DNA from: Chryseolinea sp. H1M3-3
Lineage (GTDB): Bacteria; Bacteroidota; Bacteroidia; Cytophagales; Cyclobacteriaceae
DNA length: 64,000 nt
Direction of reading: 5' to 3'
Assembly: GCF_029360725.1 (NCBI RefSeq)
Contig: NZ_JARKMY010000002.1
Coordinates: 558,001 to 622,000, forward strand
The position numbers and the translations under genes are program-made. Positions 42,574 through 52,300 of the stretch are shown here, piece by piece (within the stretch, counting starts at the first letter, position 1; each line of letters opens with the position of its first letter). Under the pieces are notes generated by a model. The model ran no database searches and was not told where the DNA came from. It saw only the letters and a list, made by a program, of their open reading frames with translations.

Positions 42574-45024
42574 ATGCCTGATGATCCCATAAAAATAGGA
42601 AAAGATTGGTTTGCTTCCAGAGGATGGAATCCATTTCAGTTTCAGACTGAAGCCTGGGATGCCTACCTAAACGGTGAAAGTGGTTTAGTGAACGCACCTA
42701 CCGGAAGCGGGAAAACTTACTCGTTGATGATTCCCGTATTGTTGGAATTTATTCGCAACAACCCTAAGTATAAATCTCAGAAGAACAGTGGGCTCCAGGT
42801 TATCTGGATCACTCCTATAAGGGCATTGTCGAAAGAAATTGAATTATCGGGCAAGCGCGCAATCGAGGGATTGGGGCTGTCCTGGAAAGTTGGAGTACGT
42901 TCTGGCGACACTTCACTCAATGAGCGGGCAAAGCAAAAACTAAAGCCTCCGGAGTTATTAATAACAACACCGGAAAGTTTGCACCTGTTGTTGGCTCAAA
43001 AAGGGTATCGCGAATTTTTTGGAAACCTAAAAGCCATTATTGCTGACGAATGGCATGAACTGATGGGTTCGAAACGCGGCGTTCAAGTTGAGCTTGCCCT
43101 TTCAAGGCTCAAAGCAATTGTCCCGGGATTAAAAGTGTGGGGTATCTCAGCAACCATTGGCAACATGCGGCAAGCAATCGAGGCGTTGCTTGGTGATTAT
43201 TATCATCAAAAAAAGTACACAGTAATAAAAGCTGAACTGGAAAAAATCGTTGAAGTAGTTTCAGTCATGCCTGATTCCGTTGAACGCATGCCATGGTCAG
43301 GCCATCTAGGAATTCACCTATTGGAACGTGTGGTTGAAATTGTAAAACGAAGTACATCAACGTTAATATTCACTAACACCAGGTCATTTGCGGAAATATG
43401 GTACCAGAAATTATTGGACAAGGCGCCGGAGCTTTCAGGCTTGATCGCTATGCATCATGGTTCAATTAGTCAGGAATTAAGAAATTGGGTAGAGGATCAG
43501 TTGCATGCTGGCAAATTGAAAGCAGTGGTCTGCACTTCAAGTCTTGACCTGGGTGTCGACTTTAGGCCGGTTGAAACCGTTGTGCAGGTTGGAAGCCCGA
43601 AAGGCGTCGCGCGTTTTTTACAACGTGCAGGCCGGAGCGGCCATCAGCCCGGTGCTACCAGCAGGATTTATTTTGTTCCAACGCACTCGCTGGAGTTAAT
43701 GGAGGCAGCCGCATTACGCGAAGCAATTAAACAAAAAATTGTCGAAGACCGGTTGCCTTACATTCGATCTTTTGATGTGCTCATACAATATCTGATGACA
43801 TTAGCGGTGTCCGACGGATTTAATCCTGATGAGATTCTTTCGGAAATTCGAAGTACATTTTGTTACGCAAGCATTACCGATGACGAATGGTACTGGCTGC
43901 TCAATTTCATTACGACAGGAGGAGACTCACTTCAGGCATACGATGAATATCGAAAAGTGATAATAGAAAATGGATTATATAAAGTCGAAAACCGGGCGAT
44001 TGCTATGCGTCATCGATTATCCATAGGTACAATTGTAGGAGACAGTTCTTTGTTTGTTCGTTTTGTCTCCGGAAAATATTTGGGCACAATAGAGGAATCT
44101 TTTATTTCGCGGCTTAATCCTGGTGATGTATTTTGGTTCGCCGGTAAAAACCTGGAGCTTGTTCGCATAAAAGAAATGGAGGTACAGGTACGGAAATCAA
44201 ATAGAAAATCAGGTGCCGTACCGTCGTGGCAGGGAGGGCGAATGCCGCTGTCTTCTCAAATGAGTGCCATGATCCGTTTTAAGTTGGCTGAAGTAGTTGA
44301 AGGGAGGGAATACGATGAAGAAATGAAATTCCTTAAACCATTATTTGATCTGCAAAAATATCGTTCTCACTTACCGGGCAAGAACGAATTTTTGATTGAA
44401 TACTTTCAAAGTACAGAAGGATATCATGTTACAATGTATCCTTTTGAAGGCCGATTTGTTCACGAAGGAATGGCTGCTCTAATGGCATATCGCATTGCAC
44501 AAATTCAGCCTATTACTTTTTCATTGGCAATGAACGATTATGGTTTTGAATTGCTCTCTGATCAGCCCATTCCAATAGAGGAAGCTATTGAAACAAATAT
44601 ATTGGGCATTGACGATCTAATGAAAGATATTCAGGCTAGCATAAATTCGACGGAAATGGCGCGCCGGAAATTCCGTGATATTGCGGCCATCTCAGGTTTG
44701 GTTTTTAAAGGCTACCCAGGGAAACCAGTAAAAGACCGTCATCTTCAATCGTCGTCGCAATTATTTTTTGATGTTTTCCACGACTATGATGCACACAACC
44801 TTTTACTTCGCCAGGCATTCGAGGAGGTCATGGATTTTCAGTTAGAGGAAGCGCGTCTGCGCCGGGCGTTAGAAAGAATTGCCAGTCAAAAAATTATCCT
44901 GACTAAACCCGACAAGCCAACGCCTTTTGGTTTCCCCATCATGGTTGATGGTATGCGGGAGAAATTAACCTCCGAAAAATTGGAAGACAGAATTAAGCGG
45001 ATGGCGGTTCAGTATGCGGAGTAG
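42574..45024 (+). CDS. Lhr-like DExH-box helicase (ligase-associated type)
   Basis: Superfamily 2 DNA helicase of 816 residues from the ATG at 42574; an in-frame TTG at 42535 lies inside the repeat-containing gap. Motif I is APTGSGKT, motif II is DEWH, motif III is SATIGN and motif VI is QRAGRSGH. The C-terminal half is the DEAD/H-associated domain. Its length and motifs fit the ligase-associated DNA-damage helicase family, whose usual partners are an ATP-dependent ligase and an MBL-fold nuclease. Neither partner gene is next to it here, although an unrelated MBL protein and pol IV lie within 5 kb. Confidence 0.88.
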   Translation: MPDDPIKIGKDWFASRGWNPFQFQTEAWDAYLNGESGLVNAPTGSGKTYSLMIPVLLEFIRNNPKYKSQKNSGLQVIWITPIRALSKEIELSGKRAIEGLGLSWKVGVRSGDTSLNERAKQKLKPPELLITTPESLHLLLAQKGYREFFGNLKAIIADEWHELMGSKRGVQVELALSRLKAIVPGLKVWGISATIGNMRQAIEALLGDYYHQKKYTVIKAELEKIVEVVSVMPDSVERMPWSGHLGIHLLERVVEIVKRSTSTLIFTNTRSFAEIWYQKLLDKAPELSGLIAMHHGSISQELRNWVEDQLHAGKLKAVVCTSSLDLGVDFRPVETVVQVGSPKGVARFLQRAGRSGHQPGATSRIYFVPTHSLELMEAAALREAIKQKIVEDRLPYIRSFDVLIQYLMTLAVSDGFNPDEILSEIRSTFCYASITDDEWYWLLNFITTGGDSLQAYDEYRKVIIENGLYKVENRAIAMRHRLSIGTIVGDSSLFVRFVSGKYLGTIEESFISRLNPGDVFWFAGKNLELVRIKEMEVQVRKSNRKSGAVPSWQGGRMPLSSQMSAMIRFKLAEVVEGREYDEEMKFLKPLFDLQKYRSHLPGKNEFLIEYFQSTEGYHVTMYPFEGRFVHEGMAALMAYRIAQIQPITFSLAMNDYGFELLSDQPIPIEEAIETNILGIDDLMKDIQASINSTEMARRKFRDIAAISGLVFKGYPGKPVKDRHLQSSSQLFFDVFHDYDAHNLLLRQAFEEVMDFQLEEARLRRALERIASQKIILTKPDKPTPFGFPIMVDGMREKLTSEKLEDRIKRMAVQYAE

Positions 45025-45099
45025 TAGGGAATCGGGTAATCAAGTAATCTGGTAATTGGTTATCAAAATGATTTTTTTCCCTGGATGTTGATTCTTCTT

Positions 45100-46512
45100 T
45101 TAGAATATGGATCTAAATAGTAGAAATAGCGTTCCAGCCATGATCATCACAACGGGGAGGGTAAGGAACCAAGCGATGAGAATATTTCTAACCGTATCGG
45201 GTTGAAGATTTTTTACGCCTTTACTCGCAACCATGCTACCGGCGACTCCCGATGAAAGAACATGTGTGGTACTTACGGGTAACCCGAAATAGGTCGATAA
45301 TCCAATGGTGCTGGCAGCGACCATTTCGGCACTTGCGCCCTGCGCATAGGTTAAATGTTCTTTTCCTATTTTCTCACCAATGGTTTTTACAATTCGTTTC
45401 CAGCCGATCATGGTACCAAGCCCGAGCGAAAGAGATATCATCAGGATGACCCAACCTGGAGAATAATCCGTAAGATTTCGTACTTTTTTTAATTCCTCTT
45501 TGAGATTTTTCTTTTCGGCTGCACTCATTTTTACATCATCATTTTTCGAGATAGCAGTTAAGTTTCTATCCATTACCATAATATCCTTTCTGACAAGAAA
45601 CCGCTCCTGCTTTGGAAGACTTTCCACATTCGCCAATGTTGAAAAACGATTTTGAAGACGTTCATTCATCTCGATAGCTTCAGAAAGTTTAGCTCTGTCG
45701 GACGCCGAAAGAACCATGGGGTCGATTGAAGCTGCAACTTGTTCAATCTTAGAAAGCGGTGTAGATAATTTGGAGGGATTAAATGTATTATCCAATGCAA
45801 AATAGGCAGGCACTATTCCAATCAAAATCAACATCACCAATCCCACACCTTTTTGTCCATCGTTAGATCCATGAAAAAAACTCACTAACGTACAAGTAAG
45901 AATTAGAATACCACGAATCCACGTTGGTGGCGCCTTGTCCTTTTTTGGCTCTTTGAATAAACTATCGCCATAAGAAGTTTTTTTGGTAAGCGACCTGATA
46001 ACGTACATTAAAATAATCGTTACAGAAAAACCAAACAGCGGCGAAATTAATAACGATAGCCCTATTTCCTGCGCTTTGCCCCAATTGACAGCATCACTGG
46101 CAGCTTCAGGTAAAAGCGAATATGCCAGACCAACACCTAATATTGATCCAATTAAGGTATGCGAGCTTGAACACGGAATACCCAGGTACCAGGTCAGCAG
46201 ATTCCAAAAGATGGCTGTAAGCAACAAGGCAATAACCATGGAAAGGCTATGGGCGATATTCTGGTCGACTAAAGTTTCAACAGGAAGCAGGTTGATGATT
46301 CCTACCGCTACTGAAATTCCCCCGGCAAAAACACCAAGAAAATTCCACACTCCCGACCAGATAACAGCGATCCAAGGCTTTAGCGAATGGGTGTAAATTA
46401 CCGTAGCAACTGCATTTGCTGTGTCATGAAATCCATTAACAAATTCAAACGAACAGGCTGCAAGGAGACAAATAACGAGCAGAACCGAGTGGGCGAAATC
46501 CAATTCGAACAT
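45100..46512 (-). CDS. pitA: PiT-family inorganic phosphate transporter
   Basis: Membrane transporter of 470 residues with about ten helices in two inverted halves. The duplicated PiT signature is visible near the N terminus (VNGFHDTANAVATVIYTH) and the C terminus (GLPVSTTHVLSSGVAGSM), with SFFHGSNDGQKG in the middle. A hydrophilic insert of roughly 110 residues (about 235-345) sits between the halves and is rich in charged helical sequence. The gene has no phoU-like partner beside it. Confidence 0.92.
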   Translation of the reverse strand: MFELDFAHSVLLVICLLAACSFEFVNGFHDTANAVATVIYTHSLKPWIAVIWSGVWNFLGVFAGGISVAVGIINLLPVETLVDQNIAHSLSMVIALLLTAIFWNLLTWYLGIPCSSSHTLIGSILGVGLAYSLLPEAASDAVNWGKAQEIGLSLLISPLFGFSVTIILMYVIRSLTKKTSYGDSLFKEPKKDKAPPTWIRGILILTCTLVSFFHGSNDGQKGVGLVMLILIGIVPAYFALDNTFNPSKLSTPLSKIEQVAASIDPMVLSASDRAKLSEAIEMNERLQNRFSTLANVESLPKQERFLVRKDIMVMDRNLTAISKNDDVKMSAAEKKNLKEELKKVRNLTDYSPGWVILMISLSLGLGTMIGWKRIVKTIGEKIGKEHLTYAQGASAEMVAASTIGLSTYFGLPVSTTHVLSSGVAGSMVASKGVKNLQPDTVRNILIAWFLTLPVVMIMAGTLFLLFRSIF

Positions 46513-46752
46513 AAAACCTTTTATTCGGGATGCAATCTAGCCGGAAATCCCATTCACAATGTTAAAGCAATAGTAACTTTTTGCTAAAAAAGAGACGTAT
46601 CGGTAATATATGATTGGCTGTCAATAATTTACTCAACTGAATGTATTTAAGAACGGCACTGGTGTTTCCTAATTCATCGTCGGTTCAAAAGCTTCAGTTC
46701 TTAGGGTGCCCTACTTCATATAACTCTGTACGGCAAACTAAATCGAGCAGGG

Positions 46753-47511
46753 TTAATATTCCGGATACCAGTTTCTTATCCTAACGTCAATGGAAGCATT
46801 CCCAGCATTCACCAGCCTCTTGAATCCCTCTACATCACTGAGGCCGTTTTGTCCACGGAAATGAAATGGATAAACGATTTTTGGTTTGAAATCCAATACT
46901 GCGCTTGAAGCTTGGTTAATGTCCATGGTGTAAGGTTGGTTCATGCAGACAAAAGCGATATCAATATTTTTGAGCGCGCGCATCTCAGGAATATCTTCTG
47001 TGTCACCGGAAATATAAACCGTTTTTCCACCGAGATTCAAAATATAACCATTGCCTCTTCCTTTGGTATGCCTTGAGTCAGGCGCTTCTGGTAAATTATA
47101 CATCGGCATTGCTGAGATGGAAATGCCGCCTTCTGTGATCCTGTTTCCATTATTTAGAATTACAGCCTTGCTTTTTAGATTCTCAGGCAACTGATCGGCT
47201 ACCGCCTGAGGTACCACAATTTTCGCTTTGGAGGTTTCAATAGCATTTAATGTTTCCGGATTTAAATGGTCGCCGTGAATATCTGTGATGAGGACCAGAT
47301 CCGGCGCTGCAATACCCGCCAAGGCCTTTAGGCCGCCATACGGATCGACATAGATAGTTTTATCGTTCCAGCTTAGTACCAGGCAACCGTGCAAGATAGG
47401 CTGAATCGTTAGTGGTCCGGCGCTAGTTTCTATTTTGTCAGGTGCGGCGCGTTGGCCGATGACTGTAAGGAAAGACGTAATAAATAATAAGAACAGTGTT
47501 GTAGATTTCAT
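46753..47511 (-). CDS. Exported MBL-fold metal-dependent hydrolase
   Basis: Protein of 252 residues from the ATG at 47511; an ATG at 47529 would add six residues before the signal peptide. The signal peptide (about 1-19, ending VIGQ) implies a periplasmic or lipoprotein-free exported enzyme. The metal motif reads LITDIHGDHL, that is DxHxDH rather than HxHxDH. Further histidines are in YPFHFRGQNG, and Asp is in ISGDTED. It belongs to the UPF0173/UlaG-like branch of metallo-beta-lactamase folds. Its substrate is unknown. Confidence 0.82.
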   Translation of the reverse strand: MKSTTLFLLFITSFLTVIGQRAAPDKIETSAGPLTIQPILHGCLVLSWNDKTIYVDPYGGLKALAGIAAPDLVLITDIHGDHLNPETLNAIETSKAKIVVPQAVADQLPENLKSKAVILNNGNRITEGGISISAMPMYNLPEAPDSRHTKGRGNGYILNLGGKTVYISGDTEDIPEMRALKNIDIAFVCMNQPYTMDINQASSAVLDFKPKIVYPFHFRGQNGLSDVEGFKRLVNAGNASIDVRIRNWYPEY

Positions 47512-47694
47512 AAATGGAATATTAAACATGTATACTTAACAAGTCAGGAAGTATTTCTACTAATCTGATTTACATATTTAACATGAAGTTATACATTTTT
47601 ATTATCCTCTTGACATCCGCTTGTCACTTCCCGTGATGTAGCTTGACGTGTCAGTAGAATATCCGAACGCCGTATATTTACAGAGCACGCCCCT

Positions 47695-48795
47695 ATGGAA
47701 AAGGAAAACAATAAAAAGCGAAAGATCATCCACATCGACATGGATGCATTTTATGCTTCTATTGAACAGCGTGACAATCCACTTTACCGTGGAAAACCCA
47801 TTGCGGTGGGGGGCTCGCCCCAGGGGAGGGGAGGTGTTGTGGCGACAGCCAGTTACGAAGCGAGAAAATTCGGAGTGCGTTCTGCGATGTCGTCTAAAAT
47901 GGCTGTCCAACTTTGCCCACACTTAATTTTTGTGCGGCCACGCTTCGATGTATATAAGGAAGTGTCTCAGCGCATTCGAAATATATTTCTGCGATACACC
48001 GACATTATAGAGCCCCTTTCACTCGATGAAGCATTTCTTGATGTTAGCGAAGACAAACAACAGATCGGATCAGCATTGGAAATTGCCAAACAAATTAAAC
48101 TAGCCATAAAAGAAGAATTGCAATTAACCGCATCCGCTGGTGTTTCCATTAATAAGTTTGTGGCAAAGATCGCTTCAGATATGAATAAGCCAGATGGTAT
48201 GACTTTCATTGGCCCTTCAAAGATCGAACGATTCATGGAGTCATTACCCGTAGAGAAATTTTTTGGTGTCGGAAAAGTTACAGCCGAAAAAATGAAAAAG
48301 ATGGGCCTTCATACCGGTTTAGATTTAAAGAAGTTGACAGAAGGACAATTGGTAAAACATTTCGGCAAAGCTGGTAAGTTTTACTATCAGATTGTAAGGG
48401 GTATTGACAACCGTGAAGTACAGCCATACCGTGAAACTAAGTCGGTAGGTGCAGAGGATACATTCCCCTATGACCTTAAAGAACTGGAGGACATGCACGA
48501 GGAGTTGGACAAAATTGCAAAAGTAGTGCATGATCGTTTACAACGTCATGGATTGCGCGGACGGACCATAACATTAAAAATAAAGTATCATGACTTCAAA
48601 CGTGTAACGCGCAGTCTTTCTTTTGTAGACCCCGTTGATGATTTTAAAACCATTAGCGAATTTTCAAAAAAGCTTTTGAATGCGACTGATCTCGATGGGA
48701 AAAAAATTCGGTTACTGGGTATTTCGATTTCCAATTTCCATGACATAAAAGTGAAAAAGGCAGAGGCATCCGATCAGTTGTCGCTGGAGTTGTAG
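47695..48795 (+). CDS. dinB: DNA polymerase IV (Y family)
   Basis: Translesion polymerase of 366 residues. The palm carries IIHIDMDAFYASIEQ and SLDEAFLDVS with the metal-binding acidic residues. Helix-hairpin-helix and little-finger regions follow. The C terminus QLSLEL has the form of a beta-clamp binding peptide. It is divergent from the MBL-fold gene. No LexA-like box was identified in the 183-bp gap. Confidence 0.95.
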   Translation: MEKENNKKRKIIHIDMDAFYASIEQRDNPLYRGKPIAVGGSPQGRGGVVATASYEARKFGVRSAMSSKMAVQLCPHLIFVRPRFDVYKEVSQRIRNIFLRYTDIIEPLSLDEAFLDVSEDKQQIGSALEIAKQIKLAIKEELQLTASAGVSINKFVAKIASDMNKPDGMTFIGPSKIERFMESLPVEKFFGVGKVTAEKMKKMGLHTGLDLKKLTEGQLVKHFGKAGKFYYQIVRGIDNREVQPYRETKSVGAEDTFPYDLKELEDMHEELDKIAKVVHDRLQRHGLRGRTITLKIKYHDFKRVTRSLSFVDPVDDFKTISEFSKKLLNATDLDGKKIRLLGISISNFHDIKVKKAEASDQLSLEL

Positions 48796-48893
48796 AAGGA
48801 AACGTCGGAATTTATGTTAGAATAAAGTAGCGTTTAACTAAAGATTATCTTTAATCATCAACGCGTTTCGGCGAGGGTACCTCGGGCCGCTAG

Positions 48894-49328
48894 CTATACG
48901 ACCACCATTTCTTTGAGAATCTTCCTCAGGTCACCATGAATATTGTCGCTGATAGTTTCCAGAATTCTTTTCAACACTTTAAAGTCCGTTGGTTTAGTAA
49001 TAAATCCCACGGCGCCTAACTCTATGGCTATTTCTTTTTCACGGGGATTGGATGACGTGGAATACATGATCACCGGAATTTCTTTTAAGGTAGTATCATT
49101 TTTTAATTTAGCCAGGCATTGCCAGCCGCTCATTGCCGGCATATTCAAGTCTAGAAAAATCAGGTCTGGTTTTCCTTCGTTTTGTTTAGATAAAAAATGA
49201 AAAACCTCATGGCCATTTTCTACATGGTGAAATTTAATAGCTGGATCAACGACAACTAAGGCCTCACTAAACAATTCAGCATCGTCACGATCGTCGTCAG
49301 CTAAAAGGAAAAAGCTATTTCCGTTCAT
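48894..49328 (-). CDS. Stand-alone response regulator (Rcp1-like receiver)
   Basis: Single receiver domain of 144 residues with acidic pocket ADDDRDD, phospho-acceptor Asp in IFLDLNMPAMSG (about residue 60) and Lys in GFITKPTD. There is no output domain. The ATG overlaps the stop of the giant hybrid kinase upstream by four bases, so it is its coupled partner and the last gene of the signalling operon. Confidence 0.93.
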   Translation of the reverse strand: MNGNSFFLLADDDRDDAELFSEALVVVDPAIKFHHVENGHEVFHFLSKQNEGKPDLIFLDLNMPAMSGWQCLAKLKNDTTLKEIPVIMYSTSSNPREKEIAIELGAVGFITKPTDFKVLKRILETISDNIHGDLRKILKEMVVV

Positions 49329-52300
49329 TTGATTATGGGAAGTAAAACAGTAAACTCAGCCCCGACATTTTTTGTTCCTTTTGCAGATATGAGACCGCTG
49401 TGTCGGTGAACAATTTTTTTACAAAGGGCAAGTCCTAAGCCTGTACCGTCGTATTTGTCTTTGGAATTTAACCGAGTGAATGTAGTAAATATTCTTTCAG
49501 CATCTTCTTCGTCAAAGCCTATTCCATTATCACTAAGAATAATTTTGACAAATGGATTTCCGTCGATGGTTTCTGTGAATGCCTTAATTTTAATAACAGG
49601 AGGTTCTTCTTTTTTCGAAAACTTTAGCGAATTATTAACAAGGTTATAAAAGAGCTGATATAAAAGCACGGGTGCGCCTTCTATGGTTGGCAGACGATCT
49701 GAAATAATGGTTGCATTCTTTTCAAGCGTAAGAACCTCAAGGTCATTTTGAATGTGATGTAGCACCTCGTTGAGATTAACTTGTTGTGTAGGTTGACTAA
49801 GCGCCGCCATAGTAGAATAGGAGAGAACACCATCGATCATAGAATACATCCTGTCTGTAGCACTTAAAATCTTTGTTAAAAAGTTGTTTCCTTTTTCTGG
49901 CAATAGTTCTTTGTAATCGTCGTATAGACGATTGCTATAAGTTTTTATTTTCCGAATGGGTTCTTTTAAATCGTGGCTGGCCACATGCGCAAATTGCTGG
50001 AGGTCTTCATTTGAAAGCTTCAGTGATTCGTTCAATTCTTTTAGCGCACGTGTTCGTTCCTGAACCTGGCGCTCCAACCAATTTGATTGTTCTTTCAAAT
50101 CCTGAATGTCTGAGGCCGATCCAACCCACATTACAATGTTTCCATCCGCATCGGTTAGCGGTTTGGAGTCAGCCAAAAACCATCGATAATTTCCTTCCTT
50201 GGTTTTGATTCGGAATTCCTCTTGCCAGCCTTGACCTCGTTGAAGTGCTTTTTGCCTTTTGGTCAAAAGTTTTTCCTGGTCGTCAGCGTGAATCGAGTTG
50301 TGCCATAAGGCGTGTGAATTCTCCGCTTTTTGTCCTGTATATTTTTCGAACTGCGTACTGATGTAATTGGTTTTCCCGTATTTATCATTCGTCCATACGA
50401 TTTGAGGAATGCTGTTCGCAAGTAATTTAAATCGGGCTTCACTTGCTTTGAGTTCTTCTTCCGCTTCTTTCCGTTCAGTGATGTCAAGGGCAGTACCAAT
50501 AAATCGATAAGGTTTGCTATCAGCATCAAAAAAAACTTGTCCGTTGGCACGCAACAACCGCTTCTTTTTGTCATTGATATTGATCAAAGAATACTCCACA
50601 TCATATTTACCGTTCGACTCAGGTTTAAACGCATACTCGATTGCATCTATTACTCTTTGCCTGTCCTCTTGGACGATGGCATTTATTGGATCTATCAATT
50701 TAATTTTAGCGTCTTTAGGAAACCCAAATAATTCCAAAGTCTTATCCGAGCAGTGCATTGCGTCGTTGACAATATCATATTCCCAGGTTCCAAGTTCTAA
50801 TATTTCCGTTGCTATCCGAAGGCGTTCCTCATTTTCCACCAATTGTTTTTTTGCTTGAACCTGCTCGGTAACATCGGTCGCCAAAACCAGAACGCCCTCG
50901 ATTATCCCATTTACATTACGGAAAGGAACATAAATGAAATTAAAAAACCTGTGATCAGCAGTTCCATCTTTTCTGATAAAAAATGCCGGTGCTTCGTATC
51001 CATACCGGGTTACGCCATTATGATAGACATCCTGCATCAACGCCAGAAAAGGTTGCTTGAGCATTTCAGGTACGATGTCAACGAGTCTTTTCCCAATAAC
51101 CTCCTTTCCAACCTGCCACACGCCAAGCGCCGCATCGTTACCAACTTCCAAAACCATGTCTTCGCCTTTGAAAATGCAAAGTGGCGAAGGAGTTTGTTCG
51201 ATGATCGTCCGGAATTTGAGTTCCGCTTCGGCAACTTTATTTCTAATCTTAACTTGCTCGGTTACATCTGTTCCCACCGCTACAATTCCTTCAATCTCAT
51301 TTTTCGCATTTCGGAAAGGCTCATACAACAAATTGACAACGATTTGCTCTTTCCTTTCACCACGCATGAATGTTACAGCGACTTCATTTGCCGTGTAAGA
51401 ATTCCCGGTCTTAAATACCTCGGTCAATATATCCTGAAAGCCTTGTGCGATAATTTCAGGAAAGATATTTAAGACAGGCTGGCCAATTACTTCTTCCAAT
51501 GTTTTCCCCCACATTTCTAACACCCGCGTATTCGCTACCTCTACTATGAAAGTGGGGCCCATTAATAACGCCATGGCTACCGGTGCTTGCTGGGCTATGG
51601 AACGGAATTTTAATTCATTGGCTTCGGCCATCAATCGCAACTGCGCGGCTTCCGTTACCTCAATTGTAAATTGCAGTACGCCTTGTGTTTTCCCCTCCAA
51701 ATCCTTCCACGGTAAATAGGTGCTATCAAAATAGTGTTCATTGGCTTTGCCGTTCTTGTCCGTAATTACCGCTTTTGAATTGCGGGCGTTGATCGTAATG
51801 CCTTCATGATATACTTTGTCAAGCATTTCAAAGAAGCCCTGTCCTTCTACTTCGGGAAAGGCTTCCCGTATTTTCATTCCTGTTACATCCCGCCCTGTAA
51901 AACTGATGCCCAGTGGATGAAAAAATTCTACCACATGATCAGGACCTTTAAATACATGAATGTGTGCTGGCGATTGAAGAAATAGATTAAAAAATTCTTT
52001 TTCAGCGTGTCGCCTTGCCGTTGATATAGAGATATGATTATTTACTCGGGCAATTAATTCCTTGGATGAAAAGGGTTTGATAAGATAATCATCCGCACCC
52101 GCTTGAATACCCTCTACCTTTGATTCTTCACCTGCCCTGGCTGATAAAAATATGAAAGGTATGTTTCTGGTCGTTAAATTGTCTTTAAGTCTTTTTAGCA
52201 ATCCAAAGCCGTCCAGTTTTGGCATCATAATATCGGACAGTATCAAATCGGGTGTATGTTTTAAGGCCTTGGCTAACCCGTCTTCGCCATCTGCTGCCAA

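Noticed and set aside
47530-47694. SOS/LexA-type operator before dinB
   Set aside because: No convincing palindrome matching a known LexA box was found.
50843-51472. Plus-strand open frame of 209 codons over the giant hybrid kinase
   Set aside because: The opposite strand carries continuous PAS domains with clear motifs; the frame has no recognisable protein signature.
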